64,000 nucleotides of DNA from Paenarthrobacter sp. GOM3 (GTDB lineage: Bacteria; Actinomycetota; Actinomycetes; Actinomycetales; Micrococcaceae): positions 2,976,001 to 3,040,000 of the forward strand of contig NZ_CP136562.1 in NCBI RefSeq assembly GCF_018215265.2. Direction: 5' to 3'. Shown one piece after another: positions 55,503 through 63,182 of the stretch. The position numbers and the translations under genes were made by a program. How positions within the stretch are numbered: position 1 is the first letter of the stretch; every line of letters starts with the position of its first letter. The notes beneath the pieces are model-generated. The model searched no databases. It was given only the letters and a program-made list of their open reading frames with translations, and had not been told where the DNA came from.

Positions 55503-56195
55503 ATGGCGACAGTTATCCTCGTGCGGCACGGCCGCACCACAGCCAATGCCTCCGGACTCCTGGCTGGCCGGGCCCCCGGCATCAGCCTCGACCAGATCGG
55601 CCGCGACCAGGCAGCCGTCACCGGAGACCGGCTTGCGCCGGTGCCATTGGTCGGGGTGGTGTCGAGCCCTCTTGAGCGTTGCCAGCAGACCGCCCAGCTC
55701 ATCCTTGACCGCCAGGACGGCTCGCCCTACTCGCCGATCGAACCTGCGCTCACCGAGTGTGACTATGGACAGTGGCAGGGACGCAAGCTCAGTGATCTCG
55801 CGACCGAGGATCTGTGGCAAGTCGTACAATCCCAACCATCCGCAGCCGTCTTTCCCGGCGGCGAGTCGATGGCCGCCATGCAGGCCCGCTCAGTAGCAGC
55901 CATCAGGCGCCACGATGCAGCTTTCGAAGCCGAACACGGTCCGGAGTCCGTATGGGTGGCGGTCAGCCATGGCGACGTCATCAAGTCCATACTCGCCGAT
56001 GCGCTGGGAATGCACCTTGACCTCTTCCAGCGCATCAGCGTTGACCCCGCCTCGGTATCGATTGTCCGCTACGGCTCCCCTCGGCCTACCGTCGTCGCGA
56101 CCAACACGGTGGCCGGCGATCTGTCCTGGCTCTCCAGAGCTGTGCCTTCCGGCGACGCTCCGGTTGGCGGCGGCGCAGGGCATACGACGCCGTGA
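55503..56195 (+). CDS. Histidine phosphatase (phosphoglycerate mutase-like, MSMEG_4193 family)
   Basis: 230 residues. The phospho-acceptor motif LVRHGRTTANASG (His9) and second catalytic His in VAVSHGDVIKSIL are intact, with ECDYGQWQGRKL between. It is the first of the conserved actinobacterial trio with DUF3090 and SCO1664 that usually precedes mshC. The physiological substrate is unknown. Confidence 0.88.
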   Translation: MATVILVRHGRTTANASGLLAGRAPGISLDQIGRDQAAVTGDRLAPVPLVGVVSSPLERCQQTAQLILDRQDGSPYSPIEPALTECDYGQWQGRKLSDLATEDLWQVVQSQPSAAVFPGGESMAAMQARSVAAIRRHDAAFEAEHGPESVWVAVSHGDVIKSILADALGMHLDLFQRISVDPASVSIVRYGSPRPTVVATNTVAGDLSWLSRAVPSGDAPVGGGAGHTTP

Positions 56196-56207
56196 GCGTC
56201 CTCTGCC

Positions 56208-56213
56208 TAGAAT
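56208..56213 (+). promoter_or_regulatory. DUF3090 gene -10 box, leaderless
   Basis: TAGAAT six bases before the ATG at 56220; gives the second gene its own start besides read-through. Confidence 0.5.
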
Positions 56214-56219
56214 ATTGAC

Positions 56220-56771
56220 ATGCCTACACGTGTTCACGAGTTTGCCTGGCCCGATCGGGTGGTGATCGGCACGATCGGTCTTCCGGGAGAGCGCACGTTC
56301 TACCTGCAGGTGCGCGCAGGGAAGCAGATCGTCAGTATCGCCCTGGAGAAACAACAGTCTGCTCTCCTGGCCGAGAAGATCGACGAGATTCTCGACCAGC
56401 TCATCACGGTCGGAGGCAACCCCTTCAGCGTTCCCACGGGCACTCCCATTGAGCTTGTGGACAATGACCCGTTGGAGGCCGTTGAGGAGCAGTTCCGTAC
56501 CGGAGCCATCAGCCTTGGTTGGGACCCAACAACGGCCCAGGTCGTCATAGAGGCCTACCCCATCTCCGAGCTTGATGACGAGGACGATGAGGCACTGGAT
56601 TTGGACGATGCGACCGACGGCGAAATGCTGCTGGTGCGAATGCCGGTAGGCACCGCCCGTGCTTTCGCCAAGCGCACCCGGGAAATCGTGGACGCCGGCC
56701 GTCCGCTGTGTCCGCTGTGTGGCAACCCGATGGATGCCGACGGTCACGTCTGCCCCTCCCCCGGGTTCTGA
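56220..56771 (+). CDS. DUF3090 family protein with C-terminal zinc ribbon
   Basis: 183 residues. VHEFAWPDRVVIGTIGLPGE near the N-terminus is the family signature. A central acidic stretch (SELDDEDDEALDLDD) and the C-terminal CPLCGNPMDADGHVCP, a four-Cys zinc-ribbon-like motif. Its stop overlaps the next start (TGATG). Function unknown. Confidence 0.88.
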   Translation: MPTRVHEFAWPDRVVIGTIGLPGERTFYLQVRAGKQIVSIALEKQQSALLAEKIDEILDQLITVGGNPFSVPTGTPIELVDNDPLEAVEEQFRTGAISLGWDPTTAQVVIEAYPISELDDEDDEALDLDDATDGEMLLVRMPVGTARAFAKRTREIVDAGRPLCPLCGNPMDADGHVCPSPGF

Positions 56772-57538
56772 TGCCGACGCCGGACTTGCTGACCGGGGAG
56801 CTCACCCTCACCGGACGCATCACGACGGCATCCAACGCCACATTCCTCGGCACCATCGGCGAACTCGTGGTGGTCTACAAGCCCAGGGCCGGTGAGAGCC
56901 CGCTCTGGGATTTTCCCAGCGGTACCCTGGCGCATCGTGAGGCTGCCGCCTACAAAGTTTCCGAAGTGTTCGGCTGGAACATCGTGCCCCACACCTGGTT
57001 GCGCGATGGGCCGCTGGGCGAAGGGATGGTCCAGGCCTGGCAGGAGGAAGACCCCAGCCAAAATCCAGTGGACCTCGTTCCGGCAGAGGCCGTACCCGGC
57101 AGCGACTGGAAACAAGTGCTCCGCGGGCAGGGCGAGGACGGGCAGATGGTGGCCCTTGTCCATGAAGATTCAGCGGCGCTCAGGAGAATGGCTGTGTTCG
57201 ACGTCGTGGTCAACAACGCCGACCGCAAAGGCAACCACATCCTGGCCATGACGGAGGGCCACCGCCACGGCGTAGACCACGGGCTCACCTTCCACCACGA
57301 ACATAAGCTGCGCACGGTGTTGTGGGGGTGGATCGGAGACGCCCTGAACGCCGACGAACTCGAAGGCATAGATCGTGTCCGCGAAGGGCTCCAGGGTCAG
57401 CTGGGCCAACAACTGGCAGACCTGCTTAGCGCAGAAGAAGTCGAAGCACTTGCTCTGCGCTGCGACCGCTTGCGCTCTGATGGGCAATTCCCCGCGCCCA
57501 GCGGACAAGCGCCCGCGGTGCCCTGGCCGTTGTTTTAG
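56771..57538 (+). CDS. SCO1664 family protein (PI3/4-kinase-like fold)
   Basis: 255 residues from the ATG at 56771, overlapping the DUF3090 stop. VYKPRAGESPLWDFPSGTL is the N-lobe lysine region; AVFDVVVNNADRKGNHIL and GVDHGLTFH carry Asp/Asn/His residues placed as in phosphatidylinositol-kinase-like folds. It is conserved next to the phosphatase and DUF3090 genes. Unlike many actinobacteria, no mshC follows. Confidence 0.87.
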   Translation: MPTPDLLTGELTLTGRITTASNATFLGTIGELVVVYKPRAGESPLWDFPSGTLAHREAAAYKVSEVFGWNIVPHTWLRDGPLGEGMVQAWQEEDPSQNPVDLVPAEAVPGSDWKQVLRGQGEDGQMVALVHEDSAALRRMAVFDVVVNNADRKGNHILAMTEGHRHGVDHGLTFHHEHKLRTVLWGWIGDALNADELEGIDRVREGLQGQLGQQLADLLSAEEVEALALRCDRLRSDGQFPAPSGQAPAVPWPLF

Positions 57539-57587
57539 GGGCGAACTCCAGCATCATCAAGCCATGCGCTTTTGCTGCTCCCTGCCG

Positions 57588-58112
57588 TCAACCAATCATG
57601 TACGCGAATCCGCGCCTGTCCGAAGCCACCGTGGCTGCAAACCGGCTGGCTCGATGTAGATACTCGGTAGCGTAGGCCGCATCAGCTTCCCATGAACTAG
57701 CAGGCGAGAGGCTTCCGCTGAGGCTGGCTATGATGTCGTGGTCACTAATGTTTTCAAGATCCCGGGCGATCGCCGCGACAACGTCCGGCGGAAGGGCGCG
57801 CACCCACGGTCGCCATGAACAGCCGTCGTCGTCGAAATCCACCTGCCCCTCGAACATTTGATAGGCCATCCTCGGTGTGGCGCCTGGGTGTCGGGCAGCA
57901 GTGGCCAGTCGCAGGTATCTCCACGCTTTGTCAAGGTACAGGAAGTCACCTTCTGGAAGAGCCGGCCGAGAGCCCACGATGCCCAGCGAGGACCATGGCT
58001 CTATACCCCACGCATCCGCGAGTGGGTCGGATCCAATCACGGAGCGGGGGTCAGCAAGTGCTCTCGTGGTCTGATCGCTGTCAAAGGCATAAGCGTAATA
58101 TCTGATTCCCAT
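57588..58112 (-). CDS. DUF1877-like hypothetical protein
   Basis: 174 residues. The opening MGIRYYAYAFDSDQTTRALA and FLYLDKAWRYLR resemble actinobacterial DUF1877 proteins; the C-terminal half is compatible. No membrane or export signal. Candidate -10 CAGACT lies six bases before the ATG. It lies on the chromosomal side of attL, in the position that would follow ychF before integration. Function unknown. Confidence 0.65.
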   Translation of the reverse strand: MGIRYYAYAFDSDQTTRALADPRSVIGSDPLADAWGIEPWSSLGIVGSRPALPEGDFLYLDKAWRYLRLATAARHPGATPRMAYQMFEGQVDFDDDGCSWRPWVRALPPDVVAAIARDLENISDHDIIASLSGSLSPASSWEADAAYATEYLHRASRFAATVASDRRGFAYMIG

Positions 58113-58236
58113 AAAGACAGTCTGCGCCGGACAGCGTGCTGCCCAGCACAGAAAACTGCCTTATGTGGGTAAACGAGCGGCTGCCTAACAGGATGCCGCC
58201 CTATGCTCTAAGGGCACCAAACCGGTCCGCACTGCT

Positions 58237-58253
58237 ACACGTTGAAGCGGAAC
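58237..58253. repeat. attL core, 17-bp direct repeat
   Basis: ACACGTTGAAGCGGAAC, identical to the 3' end of ychF 4.7 kb away. The flanking sequences on either side differ. Confidence 0.78.
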
Positions 58254-58374
58254 GTACCTTATTTACCCTCGTATTCCCCCAGCGGCCCGCAACTGCTGAT
58301 TCTTGGGAGGTTTTGAGCCAACAGGAGCTGTTCCTGCCCTTGGATTCCCGGCCATGCTGCGGACTTTTTGCGGA

Positions 58375-58614
58375 CTACGCGAATGGATCATGCCCTACGC
58401 CCGATTCCTCCACCCAGTCAGTCGGCCCCTTTTTCCGCTGACGTAGCCAAGCGACAATGTTGGCAACGTCGTCCTCGTGGAGCAAGACCTTGTCGCGGCT
58501 TCCTCGCGTATGATGTCCAGACTCTATGCTGTAGCGCCGTAACTCCGTCTTCGTCAAGCCGAGCTCGGGGGCAACTTCTTCTGGCGTACGGAAGACGCTG
58601 TTCGGAATCGTCAT
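58375..58614 (-). CDS. Small HTH DNA-binding protein (excisionase/MerR-like)
   Basis: 79 residues from the ATG at 58614. VFRTPEEVAPELGLTKTELR and YSIESGHHTRGSRDKVLLHE form a MerR/excisionase-type winged-helix, followed by DVANIVAWLRQRK. A TAGGAT -10 box seven bases upstream supports this start. Within an integrated element it is a candidate directionality factor or repressor. Confidence 0.65.
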   Translation of the reverse strand: MTIPNSVFRTPEEVAPELGLTKTELRRYSIESGHHTRGSRDKVLLHEDDVANIVAWLRQRKKGPTDWVEESGVGHDPFA

Positions 58615-58621
58615 AGGAACG

Positions 58622-58627
58622 ATCCTA
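58622..58627 (-). promoter_or_regulatory. -10 box of the small HTH gene, leaderless
   Basis: TAGGAT on the minus strand, seven bases before the ATG at 58614. Confidence 0.5.
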
Positions 58628-58676
58628 GATGCTCGGTTCTGAGTAGGATACGGCCATGGTTGAACAGCGTTCCTAA

Positions 58677-58899
58677 ATGACCGCCCAAAGAGATGGCTGC
58701 GAAGTAACGCATCGATGATGGGGCGGTGAGGCGTGAGGCCCAGGCGGGCGAATGGCGTTGTGGCCGTATCGGCCGGCTCTACCGGTTCTCCCCCGACCAG
58801 CAAAACGAAATCGCGCAAATTATTCCAACCGGCCCCGCCCTGCCCATGACAGAGACCAATTCGCAGCAACCCCTACGGAATCTAACGGGAGGTAACTAG
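58677..58899 (+). pseudogene. Remnant of an excisionase-like DNA-binding gene
   Basis: The frame from 58705 reads RIDDGAVRREAQAGEWRCGR and then IGRLYRFSPDQQNEIAQII. The R-I-G-R-L-Y-R-F pattern is the wing of excisionase/HTH-17 proteins. An in-frame TAA (58705-58707) lies just upstream. A short frame from the ATG at 58677 (TAQRDGCEVTHR) stops at 58718, as if one frameshift separates the halves. Its last 57 codons could still be translated from a GTG at 58726. Confidence 0.45.
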
Positions 58900-58958
58900 T
58901 TCGTCCAATGGCGCCAGTTGCCAAGTCCAGCCCTCCGGGCATCGCCAAAAAGCCGTGT

Positions 58959-59443
58959 CTACTCTCCTGGTAACGGCCGCGGACACGCCCCCCGCGTCAC
59001 AGGACAGACTGCGGGATCATATGGAGTCGTCGCGGCTCCTGTCTGTAGCCCCTCTCGCGTCACCGGGTCGGGAGTGAGATACCTTGCAATGGGGAGTATA
59101 GACACCTTCGAAGCCCCTTGACGCTTGGCTTGGATTGCCAGTGATAGTGCATTTCCACCCGACACCCAGGAGTCCTCCAATATCAGCAAATGGTCCCCGT
59201 TCGGCGAGACGGAGAAATCGAAGTTCGCTTCTGTCTCCTGGAATCGGGCAAGGTCCTCCCATGGACATTTGAGCCGGGCCGATGGGAGCCCAGGTTTCTT
59301 CGCCTTCTTCCTCCATCGCTATAAACGCGATGGGGATGCTTGACTCCCAGTTTGACTACGCGCACTTCTTAAAGGCTGTCGTTCTTACGGGCTCGGTATG
59401 CCCAGTGGGAGTTGATCGCTAGTTCTGAGGCTTGCTTGACCAT
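58959..59443 (-). pseudogene. Decayed gene: conserved hypothetical N-part joined to a phosphoribosyltransferase C-part
   Basis: From an ATG at 59443 the frame reads VKQASELAINSHWAYRARKN and hits a TAA after 24 codons, then continues EVRVVKLGVKHPHRV. A second frame gives IAFIAMEEEGEETWAP and a third gives ARLKCPWEDLARFQETEANF. Together these match one protein with two frameshifts and one nonsense codon. The third frame goes on to HLLILEDSWVSGGNALSLAI, a PRPP-loop-like motif, and ends TPYDPAVCPVTRG, as in actinobacterial phosphoribosyltransferases. TAAATT six bases before the ATG is a relict leaderless promoter. Confidence 0.6.
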
Positions 59444-59566
59444 TGGTGGAATTTATCAGCAGAAGGCGTTCGCGAGATAGATCCTTTTGTCTCCGAAGGG
59501 AGGTCGTCAACCAGCTTCAAGTGCCTATGGTCGCAATGCCGGTAGAAGGAGCGTGCTGTAACGGCT

Positions 59567-60148
59567 CTACTTTGTGGTCGGCGAGGGGCTGGGACTCGCT
59601 TCCTGCCTGTCCAATTCCTTGTAGATTGCGGTTTGGTCTCCGGCGATGCAGACGGTGTCCATCTCCAGACTGGAGCCTTTAATGTTTGCGTAGTAGGACA
59701 GAAGGTGTCCGCCGTTCTCGTCAGCGTAGAGGCGGATGAGACCTGGGTCCCGGGGGTTGGTTTCGGTTCGGGTCGTGAAGCCCTTGGATTCCCAGAACGT
59801 TCTGACGACGTTTACTGACGCTTCCAGATCGACGGGGTCGGAAGTTTGGCTCAGGATACTGTAGTTCACTCCGTCTTGCCGGTCGGATGTGCTGCAGGCG
59901 CTGTTGACAGGGTTGTCTGTATCCGCCCATTTTTGGGTTCCGATGACTTTTTGGGTTTCGGTTTTGAAGGCGTGGAGATCCTTGAGGGCTTGTTTTAGTT
60001 CTTCTACCCGGGCTTTGACGGTTGCGGGGTCGCTGTTGTTTGAGCCGGTCATGGGGTTCTCCGTGGTAGGGGGCGTGCAGGCGGTCAGTGCAAGAGTCGC
60101 GCAGAACAATCCGGCGAGTATGCGGCGTGCCTTGGGTTCATGGGGCAT
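59567..60148 (-). CDS. Lipoprotein of unknown function, candidate partner of the DUF1023 hydrolase
   Basis: 193 residues from the ATG at 60148, with AGGAAG ten bases upstream; the frame also opens at a TTG (60175) overlapping the hydrolase stop. Lipobox ATLALTACTPP gives a lipidated Cys at residue 24. The mature part starts with a helical segment (TVKARVEELKQALKDLHAFK) then a mixed fold with cysteines in SACSTSD and DTVCIAG. It ends in a Ser/Pro tail. Tight linkage downstream of a hydrolase with secretion-like N-terminus suggests an immunity or chaperone lipoprotein (inference). Confidence 0.75.
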   Translation of the reverse strand: MPHEPKARRILAGLFCATLALTACTPPTTENPMTGSNNSDPATVKARVEELKQALKDLHAFKTETQKVIGTQKWADTDNPVNSACSTSDRQDGVNYSILSQTSDPVDLEASVNVVRTFWESKGFTTRTETNPRDPGLIRLYADENGGHLLSYYANIKGSSLEMDTVCIAGDQTAIYKELDRQEASPSPSPTTK

Positions 60149-60171
60149 GTGGTTCACTCTTCCTGAGTTGT

Positions 60172-62226
60172 TCAACGGCCCGCAAATCCAGCCGGTGGCG
60201 ATACGGGTCGTGCGCCTGGCAGGATTCGGTCTCCGTTGCCGGTTGTTGTTAGGGCAGCTTCATACAGGGCGGTAGTTCCCTTGTCTAGGTACCCGTAACC
60301 GCCACCGCCCTTTTCGTTCACCAGTGTGTTGTGTTCGGTCGTGCCTTGGTACTGGGTCCCCTCGATTGTGGCCTCTTCCGAGGAGAACACATTCGCACCG
60401 AAGGACTCCAGCCGCGGATCCTGGCGTTGGAAGCGACCCAAATCAGCCAGTCCGTCACCGCTGGCTTCGGTGGTGTAGACCTGCCCGGCGGGCACGTGGA
60501 GATCTCCGGCGTTCCGGATCTCTTTCTCTATCCCGGCCGAGCCGAGCATCGTGAAGGAAGCGACGTTCAATTCCGCGGACGCGAGGGCGTTGGATGTCAC
60601 AGTGGTGCCGTAGGAATGAGCCAGCACGTTCAAGGTCTCCGGGGCCCTGTTACCCAAACCCTCTCTGACGGCGTTGAACCCCTGAAGGTCTGTGACGAAC
60701 CGTTCGGCGCCGGCCCGTGCTGCATCACCGCTGTTCACGGTCGGGACCGTGGGCGGTTCATAGTTGATCCACGCCACCACGGCAAAGGACTCGCCTGGGA
60801 AAAGCCGCTGTTGTTGCCGTTTCAGGTTGTTGGCGTTTGCTGCCCAGCCGTTGAAACCGCTTTGAGGGGTAATGAGCATGCCGGACACAGCGTAGGTAAC
60901 GTTGTCAGCCGTATCGGGATTACCCGCAGAGACCTGTGCTTTCGGTGAGCCGTGAGTCAGATCGAAACCCAGCAGGACAGCTTTGGTTCCGCCCGCGTTC
61001 CTCAGTGCATCGGTGATGCCGTTCAGGGCTTTTTGTTGGGTTTGCAGCCGTGTCCAGGCCGGGTTGGTCATGGACATGCCTTGGCTGGCGGGCAGGAATG
61101 GAGGCGTTCTGGCGAGTTCGGCGTTGATGCGCTCCTGCTCGGTGACGAGGCGTTTGCGGTTGGCGAGGTTCCGGGCGGTCGCGGTGATTCCGTTCAGGTT
61201 CCCGATGACTCCGGGGATGGCCTCGATCAGGAGCAACTGGGCCTCGCCGGGTTCAATTGCCCCGTCGACGATTGTGTGGCCGAGACCGGCCCACCACTTG
61301 GCTGTCACTACGGGGTCAAGCCCCGGTCGGCTGAGGAGTCCCTGAAGTCGGTCCTTGTTCGCAGGGGCGGCGAGCCAGGCTTTCAGTTGTGCGGCGTTCA
61401 GGGCCCCGATGTCGTTCAAACCGATTTGCCCTGGTGGTGCGTACTGTATGAGGGCGCTGTTGAGCATGGTGTCGGCCATGGAGCCGCTGCCGGCTGTTTC
61501 GAATGCCGCGGCGATCTGCTCAAGCCACGTCGCGTCAGCGGCGTTTTCAGTCAGCAGTTCCTCGAATCCCGACACAAACGTGACACTGCCGCTGTTCACC
61601 CACGAACACGCTGAGGTGAAACCGCTCCACGCATTCCGGATTCTCCCCAGCTCCACGTCCAGGATGTTCGCGGCGGCCCGGGACTGGGACACGAACCCGC
61701 GCAGCTTTCCAGGATCAGCCGAGCTTGTTCCGCCTCCCGATCCACCGGCAAACCGGGCCCGGTCGCGTGCGGAAAACACCGCCGAAATCGTTGGCGGCGC
61801 AACCCGCGTTTCCTCGGGTTTCGGATCATCTACCGTGCTCAGCAGGGCCGCCGACTGGCGGGCTGGGTCGAGGGACGCCAGTTCCTGTTCACGAACATCG
61901 GCGCGTTGCCTCCAGGCAGCAAGTTTCTTCTGCCGGGACTTCTCCTCCCGTGCTTTGAGCTTCGCTTGCCGGACGTCCTCCGCCAACATCGCGAGAACAC
62001 CGGCAAGCCTGGCGCGGTCATCACCCCTGATGGCACAAGCCTGGGTGAACAACCGGGCGTATCCTCCTTTGAAGTCCGCCACGGCGTGATCCATGGTTCC
62101 GTCCAGGAATCCACCCTCGCCACGCAGAACCTGATCCGCTGAATCAGCAGCACTGATCAAAGCGTCGGCAGCGCCATCATCAAAGACGATTCCGACGGCT
62201 GGGCTGTCATCATAGGTAAAACTCAT
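60172..62226 (-). CDS. DUF1023 alpha/beta hydrolase with helical N-terminal domain
   Basis: 684 residues from the ATG at 62226 (GGGGGACGGG upstream). The N-terminal 110 residues are strongly helical and charged (DDRARLAGVLAMLAEDVRQA and following), resembling secretion-domain helices of WXG/LXG proteins. The middle is helical. The C-terminal 250 residues are the DUF1023 alpha/beta hydrolase with nucleophile Ser in LNVLAHSYGTTVTSNAL, an acidic loop YTTEASGDGLADLG, and His in TTEHNTLVN. No signal peptide, so export, if any, would need a leaderless route such as type VII. Probably a lipase or esterase. Confidence 0.8.
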   Translation of the reverse strand: MSFTYDDSPAVGIVFDDGAADALISAADSADQVLRGEGGFLDGTMDHAVADFKGGYARLFTQACAIRGDDRARLAGVLAMLAEDVRQAKLKAREEKSRQKKLAAWRQRADVREQELASLDPARQSAALLSTVDDPKPEETRVAPPTISAVFSARDRARFAGGSGGGTSSADPGKLRGFVSQSRAAANILDVELGRIRNAWSGFTSACSWVNSGSVTFVSGFEELLTENAADATWLEQIAAAFETAGSGSMADTMLNSALIQYAPPGQIGLNDIGALNAAQLKAWLAAPANKDRLQGLLSRPGLDPVVTAKWWAGLGHTIVDGAIEPGEAQLLLIEAIPGVIGNLNGITATARNLANRKRLVTEQERINAELARTPPFLPASQGMSMTNPAWTRLQTQQKALNGITDALRNAGGTKAVLLGFDLTHGSPKAQVSAGNPDTADNVTYAVSGMLITPQSGFNGWAANANNLKRQQQRLFPGESFAVVAWINYEPPTVPTVNSGDAARAGAERFVTDLQGFNAVREGLGNRAPETLNVLAHSYGTTVTSNALASAELNVASFTMLGSAGIEKEIRNAGDLHVPAGQVYTTEASGDGLADLGRFQRQDPRLESFGANVFSSEEATIEGTQYQGTTEHNTLVNEKGGGGYGYLDKGTTALYEAALTTTGNGDRILPGARPVSPPAGFAGR

Positions 62227-62312
62227 GCCCGTCCCCCATAAAGCGAACAATAAATCCAACGACTAGCATAACCCCTGTTTGTTCTGCTGACGGACTGACC
62301 AGCCGGACTGTT

Positions 62313-62318
62313 TAGGAT
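62313..62318 (+). promoter_or_regulatory. -10 box of the recombinase fragment, leaderless
   Basis: TAGGAT six bases before the ATG at 62325. Confidence 0.45.
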
Positions 62319-62324
62319 GTATGG

Positions 62325-63182
62325 ATGCCCGATGAAATCAATAAGCCTGGGTTCGTGCCCTTCGTGGCCATGTGTGCATTCGCTGGACTGCGTCTCGGGG
62401 AGGCAGCTGCCGTTCAACTCACCGATATTGACTTCCTGCGACGGACATTGAAGGTGCAGCGCGCCGGCAAAGGCGAAGTGACCATCACTCCCCCAAAGTA
62501 CGGATCCGAGCGACTCGTGCACATCCCGAACGGGCTTGTGACGATGCTGGCCCAGCAAGTGGAGCAGATCGGAGTGCACAGTCCGCAGCAGTGGCTCTTC
62601 CTTGGTGACGGAGGCCTGCCGCCACATCAGAACACGGTGGGCTATTGGTGGCGGAAAACGGTAAAGGCCGCAGGTCTTGAAGCTGTGAAGCTCCATGACC
62701 TGCGGCACTTTTACGCGTCAGGGTTGATTGCGGCGGGCTGCGATGTCGTGACCGTTCAGCGGGCCTTGGGCCACTCCAAGGCGACCACGACGCTGAACAC
62801 TTATGCCCACCTGTGGCCCACGGCCGAGGACCGCACGAGGTCTGCTGCCGGCGCCATGATGGATGATGCTCTCGGCATTACTGCGGACTCGGAACGCCTA
62901 GGCCCTGAAAACAAGCGGGAAAACGGCCAGAATCACACGTTGAAGCGGAACTCAACCACGTCGCCGTCGGCCATTACGTATTCTTTACCTTCAATACGGA
63001 CCTTGCCGCGGGACTTTGCCTCAGCCATGGAGCCGGCGTCGACGAGGTCGTCGAAGGAGACAACCTCAGCCCTGATGAAGCCGCGCTGGAAGTCGGAGTG
63101 GATGACGCCGGCTGCCTGGGGTGCGGTGTCACCCTGGCGGATCGTCCATGCGCGGGTTTCCTTCGGGCCAGCAGTGAGGTAG
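62325..63182 (+). CDS. Tyrosine recombinase, truncated: catalytic domain only, reading into ychF antisense
   Basis: 285 codons. Catalytic residues are present: Arg in CAFAGLRLGEAAAV, Lys near TPPKYGSERLVHIP, HDLRHFYASGL (His/Arg), GHSKATTTLNTYAHLW (His and nucleophile Tyr). The N-terminal core- and arm-binding domains are missing, since only 65 bases separate it from the hydrolase gene. After about residue 203 the frame crosses attR and continues through the antisense strand of ychF to 63182, so the last 80 residues are not native. Probably non-functional alone. Confidence 0.75.
   Translation: MPDEINKPGFVPFVAMCAFAGLRLGEAAAVQLTDIDFLRRTLKVQRAGKGEVTITPPKYGSERLVHIPNGLVTMLAQQVEQIGVHSPQQWLFLGDGGLPPHQNTVGYWWRKTVKAAGLEAVKLHDLRHFYASGLIAAGCDVVTVQRALGHSKATTTLNTYAHLWPTAEDRTRSAAGAMMDDALGITADSERLGPENKRENGQNHTLKRNSTTSPSAITYSLPSIRTLPRDFASAMEPASTRSSKETTSALMKPRWKSEWMTPAAWGAVSPWRIVHARVSFGPAVR

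Larger units (their letters stand above)
58237..62951. mobile_element. Small integrated element at the 3' end of ychF
   Basis: About 4.7 kb bounded by an exact 17-bp direct repeat (attL 58237-58253; attR 62935-62951). attR is the last coding bases of ychF, so integration restores the YchF C-terminus. Contents: HTH protein, decayed genes, lipoprotein, DUF1023 hydrolase and a truncated tyrosine recombinase beside attR. The broken integrase suggests the element is now fixed or needs help to move. Confidence 0.75.

Noticed and set aside
62952..63182. C-terminal 78 codons of the recombinase frame as a real domain
   Set aside because: This part is exactly antisense to ychF and begins right after the att core, so it is read-through rather than a domain.
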